NCBI GenBank assembly: GCA_963556145.1
Contig: OY744461.1
Location: 5,280,891 to 5,344,890 of the forward strand
Length of the DNA: 64,000 bases
Direction: 5' to 3'
Origin: Hygrocybe punicea
Taxonomy: Eukaryota; Basidiomycota; Agaricomycetes; Agaricales; Hygrophoraceae
A program made the translations under genes and the position numbers. The notes beneath the pieces were generated by a model. That model saw nothing but the letters and a program-made list of their open reading frames with translations. It did not search any database and was not told the DNA's origin. Shown one piece after another: positions 47,856 to 57,022 of this stretch (within the stretch, counting starts at the first letter, position 1; the number at the start of each line of letters is the position of its first letter).

Positions 47856-48013
47856 TGTAGTAGTTGTGCCTGGTCAGTCACGTGATCAGGTTCCCACGGT
47901 TTGACCTAGTCAGTAGCCTTCCAGGTGTAGTAGTCAGTCCATCCTTCCTATCCAGTCGACCTTTCCCTCGAGTCCTGCGTGAGCCCCCGGAGTGGTACCT
48001 CGGTACCACTCCA
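47856..48013 (+). repeat. 5' LTR (LTR-A)
   Basis: 158 bp, TGTAGTAGTTGTGCC ... TACCACTCCA. The single difference from the 3' copy is G versus A in CCTTCCAGGTG / CCTTCCAGATG. Confidence 0.95.
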
Positions 48014-48016
48014 ACG

Positions 48017-48028
48017 TGGTGATGAGAG
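48017..48028 (+). other. Candidate primer-binding site
   Basis: TGGTGATGAGAG begins three bases after the LTR end. The same dodecamer follows the internal LTR at 50734-50745. TGG at this place is what a tRNA CCA end would pair with; which tRNA is not known. Confidence 0.5.
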
Positions 48029-48241
48029 CGGATTCGAACACAGCCTCAGTCTTCAGCAATTTTCAGCGACTTCCTGTGATCTCCAGTGAATTTTCAGCAC
48101 CCCAGCGATTTTACGTGTACCGAGCACAGAGCACAGAGCACAGCACACCGAGCAGTTTCCCGAACACCAAGCAATTTTCCGAGCACCGAACCATTTTCCA
48201 AACATCAAACATTTTCATTTTCTCGATCCACTGCCACACAA

Positions 48242-50455
48242 ATGACTACTAAAAAGAAACGAGCGAAGAAGGAAAAAACGCGGCAGAAAACCACTATAAA
48301 AAACGAACCGCAAACCACATCGCCAACGGCCCACGCCAACCACATGCAGCCCACAGCGACGTGGACCCCAATGAGAGCAACCACGACGCCCACTGCCCCG
48401 GTGCCCGGCAACGCCACTCGAACACCACCCGGCACCTCCAAACGTGAACATTCAACAGCCCCGTCGCCCCACCTCGCTAGTTCCAACCGCGTCAAGCCAA
48501 AAACGACGTACGGGCCCCGAAACTCACCACCATCACCGTCCCACATCGCCAACCACCTCCAAACCGAGCGCGGACGCGAATCCCCAGCGCCCGCGGCTCT
48601 CGCCACCCCCACCCCCAAACAACCTGGAGCAGAGCGCAGCCGCGAGCTCCCACCAAAATACCCCAACCCAAGCATCCAAACAGCATCCACGCGCGAAAAC
48701 GCGCCCCAGCACACCACAGCGCGCCCACCTCCACCAGAAACGTCGACGTTCGCGCCCGAGCACGCCACGTCGTTATTGCCCACCCAAATGGCCCCACCCT
48801 CGCTGCAAAACGCGTCAGAACGCGCCCCAAAGCCAACTGCCACGTTCGCGTCCCCCACCCTCGCAACCACGCCCCAAGTCCCCACAACGTCAACGGCAAC
48901 CCCGTCTACCGTCTCACAGGCCCCAACGCCGTCCGCACGCGTGCCCATCACGCCCAACACAACTGCCACGTCACGGCTGCACCCAACGCTGCAGCCTTCG
49001 CCTTCAATACCCGGTCCATGGCCCCAGCGTCCAACCACACCCACGTCGACCGAGGAACGGCCAACGCGAGCACCCGTGTGCCCAAACGAACCCCAGTCCA
49101 GCCCAGCTGCTGCCGCCACGTCACCAACGAACGTGAAGCACCGCGAAGCACCACCAGCACCTCAGCCGCAACCCCAACGTACGGCCCCGCCCCCGTTGAC
49201 CCAGAAACCACAGATGCCAATGCCGGTGTGCCAAGACGAGCCCCAGCCCACGTCAAACGCGTCCACCATGCCGTCCCACAATGCCAACCACCTCCAAACC
49301 GAGCACGGACGCGAATGCCCAGCGCCCACGGCTCTCGCCACCCCCAACCCAAAGCACCCCGGAGCAGAGCGCAGCCGCGTGCTGCCTTCGAAATACCCCA
49401 ACCCCAGCGCCAAAAGCGGCCGTGAGCGCGAACGCCCGGCGTGTAGACCCAACCCCAATGCAAAGCCAACCCCAGAGCCCTGTCCCGCGCCCGTTCCATC
49501 CCAGCCTGCAACCTTGTCCCACCCCGACCCAAAAAGGTCGCACGAGCGCGAGTGTTCAACGCCCACTGGCATACTCACTTCCAGCACCGCGAAACCGGCC
49601 TCGAAACCCTTCCAACACGAACGTCCAACGCCTACACCGTCTCGACCCACCATCCCCGTCTACCCTGACCCAAAACCAAACCACCAACGCGGGCGTCCCG
49701 CCCCCACACCATACCACGCTTCCGGCAACCACCAGACACGCTACGACGGCCGAGCATGGCCTCTGCCATCCCAAATCGCGGAGATCCTCGCAGGAGAGAA
49801 CCGAAACGAGAGGGATGGTGCTCTGAGGCGAAACATCAAAGGGCAGGATGAGAAAAAGCAACAACCCGCGAGCACGGAGGCACATACCGGACCTGCGACT
49901 GCACACGAGGCAGACCCACCTATGGCCACAAAACAATATGCCGACGCGTCTACGCAAACGGAACCCGTGGAAACACCACCATCAGCATACCATGACAATA
50001 TCCCTGCCCTGAAAACCCAAGCCGTCCTTGCATTCAACATTCCCTGTCAAAACCATACCTGGCGCGACACCCGCCCCACCCACGCCCCTATTTGGCGACC
50101 GAAGAGCATCCCTACCCTCACCTACCCCCGAGCGCAAAATCCATGGTCCACGCTTCGCTACCGTCACCGCCGTGTCCACCCTCAAAACCTTCCCCCGAGA
50201 TACCCCGTACATAAAATCCCACCTCGTTGTCAACCATACCCAACACATTTCGACAACTCCCCATTCCGAGTACAACCCCGCCATCTTCCCACCATCTCTA
50301 TGCGAAACTCATCAAAACTTCCAGCTTGTGTCCACGACGTTTCTCCTGCCTTTTCCCAACCCTCTGTTTCCTTTCCATCTTTTTCTGGACAAGTTCCCAT
50401 TCCCTTTGATCCCAGTCTTGGACCTCCTTTGCTAGACCCCAGTGGAGTAGACTAG
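48242..50455 (+). CDS. ORF1: long proline-rich open frame of the LTR element
   Basis: From the first ATG (48242) to TAG at 50453 there are 737 codons: MTTKKKRAKKEKTRQKTT, then almost continuous Pro/Thr/Ala/Arg-rich disordered sequence. A module around NHLQTE(R/H)GRE and PGAERSR occurs twice, about 730 bases apart (near 48550 and 49275). The C-terminus is Pro/Phe-rich (FPSFSGQVPIPFDPSLGPPL). No zinc knuckle, protease or other Gag signature is seen. Both strands have several long frames here because the C/A-rich DNA avoids stop codons, so translation is unproven, although 737 codons with a basic start is suggestive. It could be a divergent RNA-binding Gag-like protein or non-coding filler. Confidence 0.45.
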   Translation: MTTKKKRAKKEKTRQKTTIKNEPQTTSPTAHANHMQPTATWTPMRATTTPTAPVPGNATRTPPGTSKREHSTAPSPHLASSNRVKPKTTYGPRNSPPSPSHIANHLQTERGRESPAPAALATPTPKQPGAERSRELPPKYPNPSIQTASTRENAPQHTTARPPPPETSTFAPEHATSLLPTQMAPPSLQNASERAPKPTATFASPTLATTPQVPTTSTATPSTVSQAPTPSARVPITPNTTATSRLHPTLQPSPSIPGPWPQRPTTPTSTEERPTRAPVCPNEPQSSPAAAATSPTNVKHREAPPAPQPQPQRTAPPPLTQKPQMPMPVCQDEPQPTSNASTMPSHNANHLQTEHGRECPAPTALATPNPKHPGAERSRVLPSKYPNPSAKSGRERERPACRPNPNAKPTPEPCPAPVPSQPATLSHPDPKRSHERECSTPTGILTSSTAKPASKPFQHERPTPTPSRPTIPVYPDPKPNHQRGRPAPTPYHASGNHQTRYDGRAWPLPSQIAEILAGENRNERDGALRRNIKGQDEKKQQPASTEAHTGPATAHEADPPMATKQYADASTQTEPVETPPSAYHDNIPALKTQAVLAFNIPCQNHTWRDTRPTHAPIWRPKSIPTLTYPRAQNPWSTLRYRHRRVHPQNLPPRYPVHKIPPRCQPYPTHFDNSPFRVQPRHLPTISMRNSSKLPACVHDVSPAFSQPSVSFPSFSGQVPIPFDPSLGPPLLDPSGVD

Positions 50456-50481
50456 TTTCTTTTTCAGTCTTTTTTCCTCTT

Positions 50482-50529
50482 TCTTTCCTCTTCCCTTTTT
50501 TTCTTTCTTTCTTTCTTTCTTTCTTTCAG
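50482..50529. repeat. CTTT microsatellite
   Basis: Run of TTTCTTTCTTTC between ORF1 and the internal purine tract. Confidence 0.85.
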
Positions 50530-50540
50530 GTCTTCGATAG

Positions 50541-50574
50541 CGACGAGGACGTCGCTATGAGGGAGGGGGGCAAT
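50541..50574 (+). other. Internal GACGAGGACGTC and purine tract
   Basis: GACGAGGACGTCGCTATG followed by GAGGGAGGGGGGCAAT directly precedes the internal LTR. The same arrangement (GACGAGGACGTCACCATG, GAGGAGGAGGGGCACT at 52755-52787) precedes the 3' LTR. In Ty3-type elements a purine tract before the 3' LTR primes plus-strand synthesis. Confidence 0.65.
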
Positions 50575-50729
50575 TGGAGTGGTAGCGAGTGCCTAGTCAC
50601 GTGACGAGGCTCCCACGGTTCGTTGTAGATAGATCCCTGTCAGTAGTCAGTCCCAATCAAGCCTTCCTCGCCAGCTCTCCAGCGAGACTCTCCAGCTAGC
50701 CCCCGGAGCGGTACCTCCGTACCACTCCA
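50575..50729 (+). repeat. Internal LTR (LTR-B)
   Basis: 155 bp, TGGAGTGGTAGCGAGTG ... CGTACCACTCCA. It is nearly the same as the solo LTR at 40343-40496. It resembles LTR-A only in parts (CAGTCACGTGA-type box, CAGTAGTCAGTCC, GCCCCCGGAG(C/T)GGTACCTC). The flanks CAAT and ACGT do not form a target duplication, so it is a structural part of this element, not a later insertion. Confidence 0.9.
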
Positions 50730-50737
50730 ACGTGGTG

Positions 50738-52564
50738 ATGAGAGTGTTATTCGACCCACGCATCTCTTTTTCTCATGGTTTTCCCACTTCTTCCATTTTT
50801 TCTCGCGAAACAGCTTTTTCCGGCCTCACCACCCCCCGAATCTTCACTTTCCCTAGACCCAGCTATGTCCACACGACCCCCCGCAACTTCGTTCGACGTT
50901 CCGGAGCCCCGCGTTCCCCATCAGGATCCCACATAGCCCGCTACTGTGAGTTTTGGACAATCCAACGAAAATCGCAGCGCCGCCGCACGGACCCCCGTTT
51001 CTCGTCACCCCCACCCCTACACGGACCCATTCGACTCCCCGCACACTCGTTCCACTGGCCAGGACCCCCTGTTCCCCTCCATTGTGCCAAACGAACCCCC
51101 ACCGTCGTTTCTGGACACCCGAGCCACGCGCCACGTCACCATCGCGCGGCCCTGTTCCGCCAGCACAACCGGCCCCAGACCAACTCACCAAACTCGCGGC
51201 CCACCCCCCAGAGCACCCTGTGTCTCGTTAACGCCCCAAACGAGCCCCAACGCCGTTTTTGGTCACACTACGGATCCGCCACGTCTTCCCCGTTGGACCC
51301 CCGCTCTTTTGCGTACCCCAGCCCCAGGGGCATTCATTTGAGCCCCGGACCCTCGTCTGACGCCCTAGAGGCCCCCCGTTCACCGTCATCACCCCGAACG
51401 AGCCGTCCCTGGCGTTTCATGCCCACCCAACGCCCAACACGCACCGTGCCACGTGAGCATTCCGCGACCCCGCTTCCCGTGGATCTCCACACCAACCCAC
51501 GCTCATCCAACCCCCGGCACCCACGTTCCACATGCCAGAGCCCCCCGCTGCGCTCCGTTACCCCAAACGAGACCGCCCCGCCCTTGGTGACCCAACGACC
51601 TCGCCACGTCACCATTGCGCCGCCCCGTTCTGCCAGCACTACCGGCCCCGGGCCAACTCGCCAAACTCACGGCCCACCCGTTTGCAACCCCAGAACACCT
51701 GCGCCCATCACCACCCCACGTTCCCACCGCTTTTCGGGCCCCACAGCGTTTCACCACCCACAGACCGGCTTCGTGCACCATACCCGGCACCGGCTGCCCT
51801 CGTTCAGCTCCCCGCGGCCTCGTTCTCGACCGTGGCGACTGCCCTGGACCCGTAGGAACCCAAACGAGTCACCCCAGCCCCCCACACGCCCTCGTTTGGT
51901 CGCGTACCACCCCGCTATTGACCCCAACAGCGACATGCACCCCCCACGGACCCAAACGAATCGCCGCCGCGACCACCTACTCCGGCAACCCCACCCCACT
52001 CGCGTACGTTCGTTAGGACCCCCAGCCTCGCTCCCTGGCCCTCGCGACCCCTCGCGACCGTTTCCCAGAGCCCACGCGAAGAGATCCCTCGACGCCGGCG
52101 CCAGCTCTAGCGCCCAAGTACATAGCTTTCCCCTCTATTTCTTTCTCTGTTTCCTGTCCCCGGTTCCCTTCCTCTCTATTTCCTTTCCCTCAGTTTCCTT
52201 TCCCTCGTTTCCTCTGTCTCCGTCTCTGTTTCCCCCACAATTCAGTTCCATTATTTTTTCTATGCCCTCGATCTGTCACCTGGATACCAGACACTACCCA
52301 ACCGAGTTACCCAACGAGTCACCAGAACCAAACAAGAACCGACCGAGAACTGCGAACCCAGAACCTGCAATACGAGAACCTGCGATACGAGAACCAAGAA
52401 CCCACGATACGAGAACTGAGAACTTGCGATACGAGAACCTAGAACCTGCGATACGAGAACCAAGAACCTGCGTTATGATTATGGATCAGTTTGGTCATCT
52501 ACCACCACCGTTTTCGATGGACGATATGGTCCCGCTCCATGAGATGGAGGACTGGGAGTCGTGA
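50738..52564 (+). CDS. ORF2: second proline/arginine-rich open frame
   Basis: 608 codons from an ATG lying within the primer-site-like TGGTGATGAGAG (50738) to TGA at 52562. Arg/Pro/Thr/His-rich, without recognisable domains. Blocks around CGCCACGTCACCAT and CTCACCAAACTC repeat about 470 bases apart (51130, 51600). Near the end a 15-24-base DNA repeat encodes REPAIREPAIREP and similar. The tail (DDMVPLHEMEDWES) is acidic. Overlapping frames are also open, so coding is uncertain. It shares amino-acid bias but no clear alignment with ORF1. Confidence 0.4.
   Translation: MRVLFDPRISFSHGFPTSSIFSRETAFSGLTTPRIFTFPRPSYVHTTPRNFVRRSGAPRSPSGSHIARYCEFWTIQRKSQRRRTDPRFSSPPPLHGPIRLPAHSFHWPGPPVPLHCAKRTPTVVSGHPSHAPRHHRAALFRQHNRPQTNSPNSRPTPQSTLCLVNAPNEPQRRFWSHYGSATSSPLDPRSFAYPSPRGIHLSPGPSSDALEAPRSPSSPRTSRPWRFMPTQRPTRTVPREHSATPLPVDLHTNPRSSNPRHPRSTCQSPPLRSVTPNETAPPLVTQRPRHVTIAPPRSASTTGPGPTRQTHGPPVCNPRTPAPITTPRSHRFSGPTAFHHPQTGFVHHTRHRLPSFSSPRPRSRPWRLPWTRRNPNESPQPPTRPRLVAYHPAIDPNSDMHPPRTQTNRRRDHLLRQPHPTRVRSLGPPASLPGPRDPSRPFPRAHAKRSLDAGASSSAQVHSFPLYFFLCFLSPVPFLSISFPSVSFPSFPLSPSLFPPQFSSIIFSMPSICHLDTRHYPTELPNESPEPNKNRPRTANPEPAIREPAIREPRTHDTRTENLRYENLEPAIREPRTCVMIMDQFGHLPPPFSMDDMVPLHEMEDWES
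52335..52474. repeat. Tandem ACGAGAACC(T/A) repeat
   Basis: Imperfect units such as AACCTGCGATACGAG repeated about eight times at the end of ORF2. Confidence 0.85.
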
Positions 52565-52787
52565 CTGAGGAGTTTTGGAGAGCTGAGAGAGAGTCCAGTT
52601 TGGTCATCTGCCACCACCGATCTTCGATGGACGATATGGTCCCGCCTCACGTGTAAGGCCCGGGGCATCGTGAGGGACTGGGAGTCGTGACTGGAGAGTT
52701 TTTTTCTTGGTCAGTTTTGTTTTGCTTTTTGTTTTCTTTTAGTAGCAGTATGGTGACGAGGACGTCACCATGAGGAGGAGGGGCACT

Positions 52788-52945
52788 TGTAGTAGTTGTG
52801 CCTGGTCAGTCACGTGATCAGGTTCCCACGGTTTGACCTAGTCAGTAGCCTTCCAGATGTAGTAGTCAGTCCATCCTTCCTATCCAGTCGACCTTTCCCT
52901 CGAGTCCTGCGTGAGCCCCCGGAGTGGTACCTCGGTACCACTCCA
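52788..52945 (+). repeat. 3' LTR (LTR-A)
   Basis: 158 bp, 157 of 158 bases identical to the 5' LTR; followed by the CCGG duplication. Confidence 0.95.
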
Positions 52946-52949
52946 CCGG

Positions 52950-53450
52950 CCAGTCTACACACGGATGGGGGCGTCTGAGGCCCTTGTGTTCCAGCTGTCT
53001 GCCCAACGACCCCCCCCTTTTTCATCCACCAGGACGCCCCACCCCGTCCGTTTTCGACCACCCACGGCTCGTGTACACCCCACCCTGTTTTCATTGAAAG
53101 GATGGGTCAGTCCCAGCGCGCGGTGTTCCCACCACCAGCCCGACTTGTTCACACCAAGGATGCCCCTTCCTGCCTATTTTCGACCACCCCCGGCTCCTAT
53201 CGACCCACCGCACCTCGTTCACACCTCGTTCACAACGGAAACGAGAAGTCGGGGGGTCTCGAAGTCTCGTGTTCCCGACTTTTGCGCAATACCCACCCCC
53301 TCCACTTGTTCAACAACCAAGACCGCTCCTCCTGCGCCATTTTCAACCACCCCCGGCCACTATTGACCCCCCGCACCTCGTTCACAAGGGAAACGAGAAG
53401 TCGAGGGGTCTCGAAGTCTCGTGTTCCCGTCTTTTGCGCAATGTTTTTCA
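52950..53450. repeat. Tandem ~150-bp repeat array (second locus)
   Basis: Three to four units with the markers TTTTCGACCACCC, CACCTCGTTCACA, AACGAGAAGTCG and TCTCGTGTTCCCG, homologous to 33880-34735. The LTR element inserted inside this array. Confidence 0.85.
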
Positions 53451-53451
53451 G

Positions 53452-53490
53452 CCACAAGCGCGTGTATCCGCCGGATACGCGCGCTTGTGG
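53452..53490. repeat. 39-bp near-perfect palindrome
   Basis: CCACAAGCGCG ... CGCGCTTGTGG arms surround GTATCCGCCGGATAC. One of the few mismatches is T versus G in the arm. It resembles, but does not match, the CCTCGCGAA modules. Confidence 0.9.
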
Positions 53491-53539
53491 CGTGGGAAGA
53501 CTTGTGAGCTATAGCGCAATTTCAGGAGAGACAGTGCTA

Positions 53540-53935
53540 ACGAAACGGCAGCAACAACACACAGGTTCCAACTGCAATCCCAGCGACAAGTGGCCGTGGC
53601 AGGGACCCAGCGTCAGCACCACCGGCGGCTGTTGGGACTTCAGTAGCAGCACCAGCAGGAGGGTAGGGATGCAACGGCTGCAGCAGCGACAGCATGGCAG
53701 TGGCAGCACCACCACCAGCACGGCGGCAGGGGCAGCACCACCATCGCGCCGTGACCACCAGCGACGGCAACAGCGGCACCATCACCAGCACCAGCAACAC
53801 AGCAGCAGTGGCAGCACCAACAGCAGTGTCCTGCATCGGCAGTGGCATCACCACCATTAGCGGCATTGGTGGGGGCAGCAGTAACACAACGGCAACACCA
53901 CCACCATCACTAGTAGCACAGAGGCAGCAACAACC
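53540..53935. repeat. CAG/CAC/GGCAGCACC-rich low-complexity DNA
   Basis: Dense CAGCAGCACC and GGCAACACCACC runs. Open frames on both strands are compositional. Confidence 0.7.
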
Positions 53936-54126
53936 GTGGGTGGCATCAGCTACAATGGTAGAAATAGTAGTTGTACCATCATGTATTGCATAGCGAAATA
54001 TATTGGTCCTCTTTACTGTGCATTAACTGGAAAAATAGGGGAAATGGAGCTCGAACGACTGCTTCACAGCTCAAACCCCTTTACCAGCTCCAACGGCCCT
54101 CCTCTACCCAGCTCATCCTATCTACA

Positions 54127-56878
54127 ATGGACTCACAGTTTAGCATCCCCTACAACCTCTGCCCCTCACTTCTTGCTGACATCCAACGTCTCCTTGATAT
54201 CGCCAAGAAACATGGAGCATTAACAACAGACTTTCCTGCTGCTGTGGACTTGTGTAGCTCTCTCAACCACCAGCTGTCATCACCTACTGTTCCCTATATC
54301 ACTGAATCAGCCACTCCTAGAAGCAGAAATAAAACCAAGGCCAAGCATGCAGCTAAGACAGCAAAAGTCAGGGCAGCCAGAAATGATACTAGGCGACGCA
54401 GAGGAGAAAGTAGCAGTCTGCTTCAGAGTGGATTAGAGGCACCCCTCATTTGCATGCTTGGTCCTACAGGGGCAGAGCAAGGCGGTGACTCTGACTTGGT
54501 CGTTCCTCTATCCCAACGCTGTGGGAGTTCAGCCCCATCGTCCCTCACCCCATTCACCACTGGCACTCCTACTCCTGGCCCCCAGCCCAATGACGACAAT
54601 GCACTGGAGGATGATGCAGAGTCCGATGCACCTGTAGCTGCAGCTCCTAGGGCCAAGCGTGTTGAGCGCCGACGACTTACCTGGCAGGTCACAACTGATC
54701 CCAGAGGTGCTCCAAAGGAGACCCGGCACTTTGTCACAAAGCTAGGCCTGCTCAAGAATGACGATGAGACACGCCTTCTCCACACACTCCTCCAAAAACT
54801 GGAATCTTCAGAGCTTGCTGTTACATCTCCTGTTACGCCTGCCATTGGGTCAGAGCCTTCCCCATTGGCACAGCTGGCCAACTGGTGCATCAACAATGAG
54901 AGAGATAGCATAGAGTACAGCTTCAAGTACATGAAGTCTGCTCTAGAGTTTACAATGTGGATTGAGCAGTTCGTCCAAGCAGTTCAACTCGGCATCGGAT
55001 AACAACTGATCAGAATCACAGTTATAGGAGAGAACACAATCAAATGCCTGCCAAGCAAGTAGGAACACTGTTTGGGGTTCCGGCTGCTGTCACGTCCAAG
55101 TTATACACGGCAGGCACCAGATTGGCCTACCTTGCTCTGTGTGGTCAGTGTTCAGATATTCTTGAGTTTTCCATGCTGACAACCACTACAGGCTCGCCAT
55201 ATATATTGGTGATGGTGGCTGTATTAACTCAGAGGAACAATATTTGCAAAAACATGTGTCCAGATGACGTATCATCTCTGGGGTTACACTTAAGGGAATT
55301 ACCTAGTAACTACCTAATTCATTTTCAAGATTAGATAGAGCAACTGATGCAATCTCTATTGCCAGACAATAGTGAAGGCATTGTCCTTTGTAGCAGATTG
55401 CTGCCGGTCATGCAGCATCTGAGGGAAAACTGTCACACCACAGACTTTAGAATACAGTTAAGAGATGGGAGTGTGCTCAACTTCTGGGATATTGAGAGGT
55501 GTGATGAAGAACTTGTAAAGGTTGATTATAAGTAAGTCTTTTGATCTTGTGTAGGAGCCATGAATGCCCTAAGTATTATTTCTAGGTTTTGGATTCCACC
55601 TGCCAGATCACCCTTGTGGTATCTGCCGCCAGATGTCTCTGCTATCTCTGCTAGAGCTGACAGGGCCGATAAGGATTATCTAGCACCATCTACTGTCAGG
55701 GTAACAGTACCCATCACCACCACCGGTCAGCCCTGTCCTGTGACACCTGAGAACATAGTAGAATGGACAGAGGCTCAAAGAGAGATAGCCACTCGGGCTC
55801 CATCAATGGCGTCTGTACAACAGCTGGAAAGTGATAGAAAAATTCTATAGATAAGCCTAAACTGACATGAGATATACAGGTGTCTGCTCTATTGCAGTCA
55901 GGACATAAAGGTTATGTCAAATTTGACACAGATATCATGGAAAAGTGAGTTTTTGGGACTTGACTGAAGCTGCGCTACTACTGATCATTTATAGTAAATG
56001 TCTCCATCTCAGAGATCAGGACAATCAATTTGCAGCACTACTCCTGACACATATGCCCTCTACTATTCCAGATTTCTGGGCTCTTCTCCCACATCTGATA
56101 TCTGTACTTTATAAGGGAGAATTCTTTGAGGATGACTCGAGAAAGGAAGGATATAATTTTTTTGCCATCCATTATCACTTATATAACAGGTATGCAGAGA
56201 GGGTAAGTGCAGATCATTCATTTATCCAAGTCTCATTCTACATACTCTGACATTGGTATCAGGGAACTGGTGCTCCAATTGGGGTACATCCAGATCACAT
56301 CAAAAGGATGGATGTGGTCAGGGGAAATCATGGTCAGCGTGTACCAAGAGCTTCAGCAGACATCAGGAAGGACACAGTGGAGTATCAACTACTCTCTGGC
56401 ATCATCCAAGCAATCATGAAGTTCTTGAGACCCAATGTAAGCTACATTTCACTTTACAGACAAAATCACTTGACATTTTCTACAGATGCAAGAGGAGATT
56501 CCAGAGGAATATAAACTGATTGAGGTCTACTGTGACAAGCTTTGCTTGAACGACTCTCCAGAGTCAAGACCTTTTGTTGGTATTGTCGTCAATTTCTGTG
56601 TTTCCACTGATGGCCACAGAGACTGGAGTGACAAATGTCTCTGTGTCGTCATTCCATTTGGACTGTGGGATGGAGGGGAGATTGTTCTTCATGAATTGGG
56701 AGTGGTGATTAAAATGAAGTCTGGGGATATCTTGGTATTTCCTTCCTGGAAAATCACTCATTTCAACCTTCATTTCAAGGGTTTGAGAGGTTCTTTTGTC
56801 TTCCATTCTGACAATCAAGGAGACAAGTGGGTGGAGGATTACAATGGGTGGCATGGACACATCTTATCTACTGATTAG
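54127..56878 (+). CDS. TET/JBP-like 2-oxoglutarate/Fe(II) oxygenase (gene C)
   Basis: Multi-exon gene from ATG at 54127 (MDSQFSIPYNLCPSLLADIQ) to TAG at 56876. The N-terminal part is basic and disordered (RNKTKAKHAAKTAKVRAARN). A middle part has MPAKQVGTLFGVPAAVTSKL and MCPDDVSSLGLHLREL. The last exons are solid: one ending RPN at 56437, then 56486-56878 with the catalytic fold. Fe(II) ligands HxD are His 56615-56617 and Asp 56621-56623 in GHRDW; then WDGGEIVLHELG, MKSGDILVFPS, the second His 56759-56761 in THFN, and the 2-oxoglutarate Arg 56786-56788 in LRGSFVFHSD. Known TET/JBP enzymes oxidise 5-methylcytosine or thymine in DNA. Frames near 55000 and 55330 do not join without an indel or unseen intron, so the copy may be partly decayed although its active site is intact. 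It is convergent with gene A. Confidence 0.7.
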
Positions 56879-57022
56879 CTTTATTTTCAGAAGCCTCAAA
56901 GTGGCTCTACTGTTGCCTCCTTGCCTTTAATTAGCGTATAATGTGTTGTCTCTTCTGAATATTTAATACGTGCACTAACATTACTTAGATCACCGAAGAT
57001 ATATCTTCTGCAAATTACTGCA

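Larger units (their letters stand above)
47856..52945 (+). mobile_element. Young non-autonomous LTR retroelement with three LTRs
   Basis: 158-bp terminal LTRs (47856-48013, 52788-52945) differ at a single base and are flanked by a 4-bp duplication CCGG (47852-47855, 52946-52949), so the unit inserted very recently as a whole. In the middle is a third, diverged LTR (50575-50729) without its own target duplication. The order is LTR-A, primer-site-like TGGTGATGAGAG, ORF1, GACGAGGACGTC plus purine tract, LTR-B, TGGTGATGAGAG, ORF2, GACGAGGACGTC plus purine tract, LTR-A. No gag core, protease, reverse transcriptase or integrase was found, so movement must depend on an element elsewhere. Confidence 0.9.

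Noticed and set aside
48205..49119. 304-codon minus-strand open frame inside the LTR element
   Set aside because: It mirrors the C/A-rich ORF1 sequence and its Val/Gly/Ala/Trp composition is what the complement of proline-rich DNA gives. No domain.
50575..50729. Internal LTR as a later solo-LTR insertion
   Set aside because: Flanks CAAT and ACGT form no duplication, whereas the outer LTRs and the solo LTR at 40343 both have 4-bp duplications. A purine tract precedes it and a primer-site-like sequence follows it.
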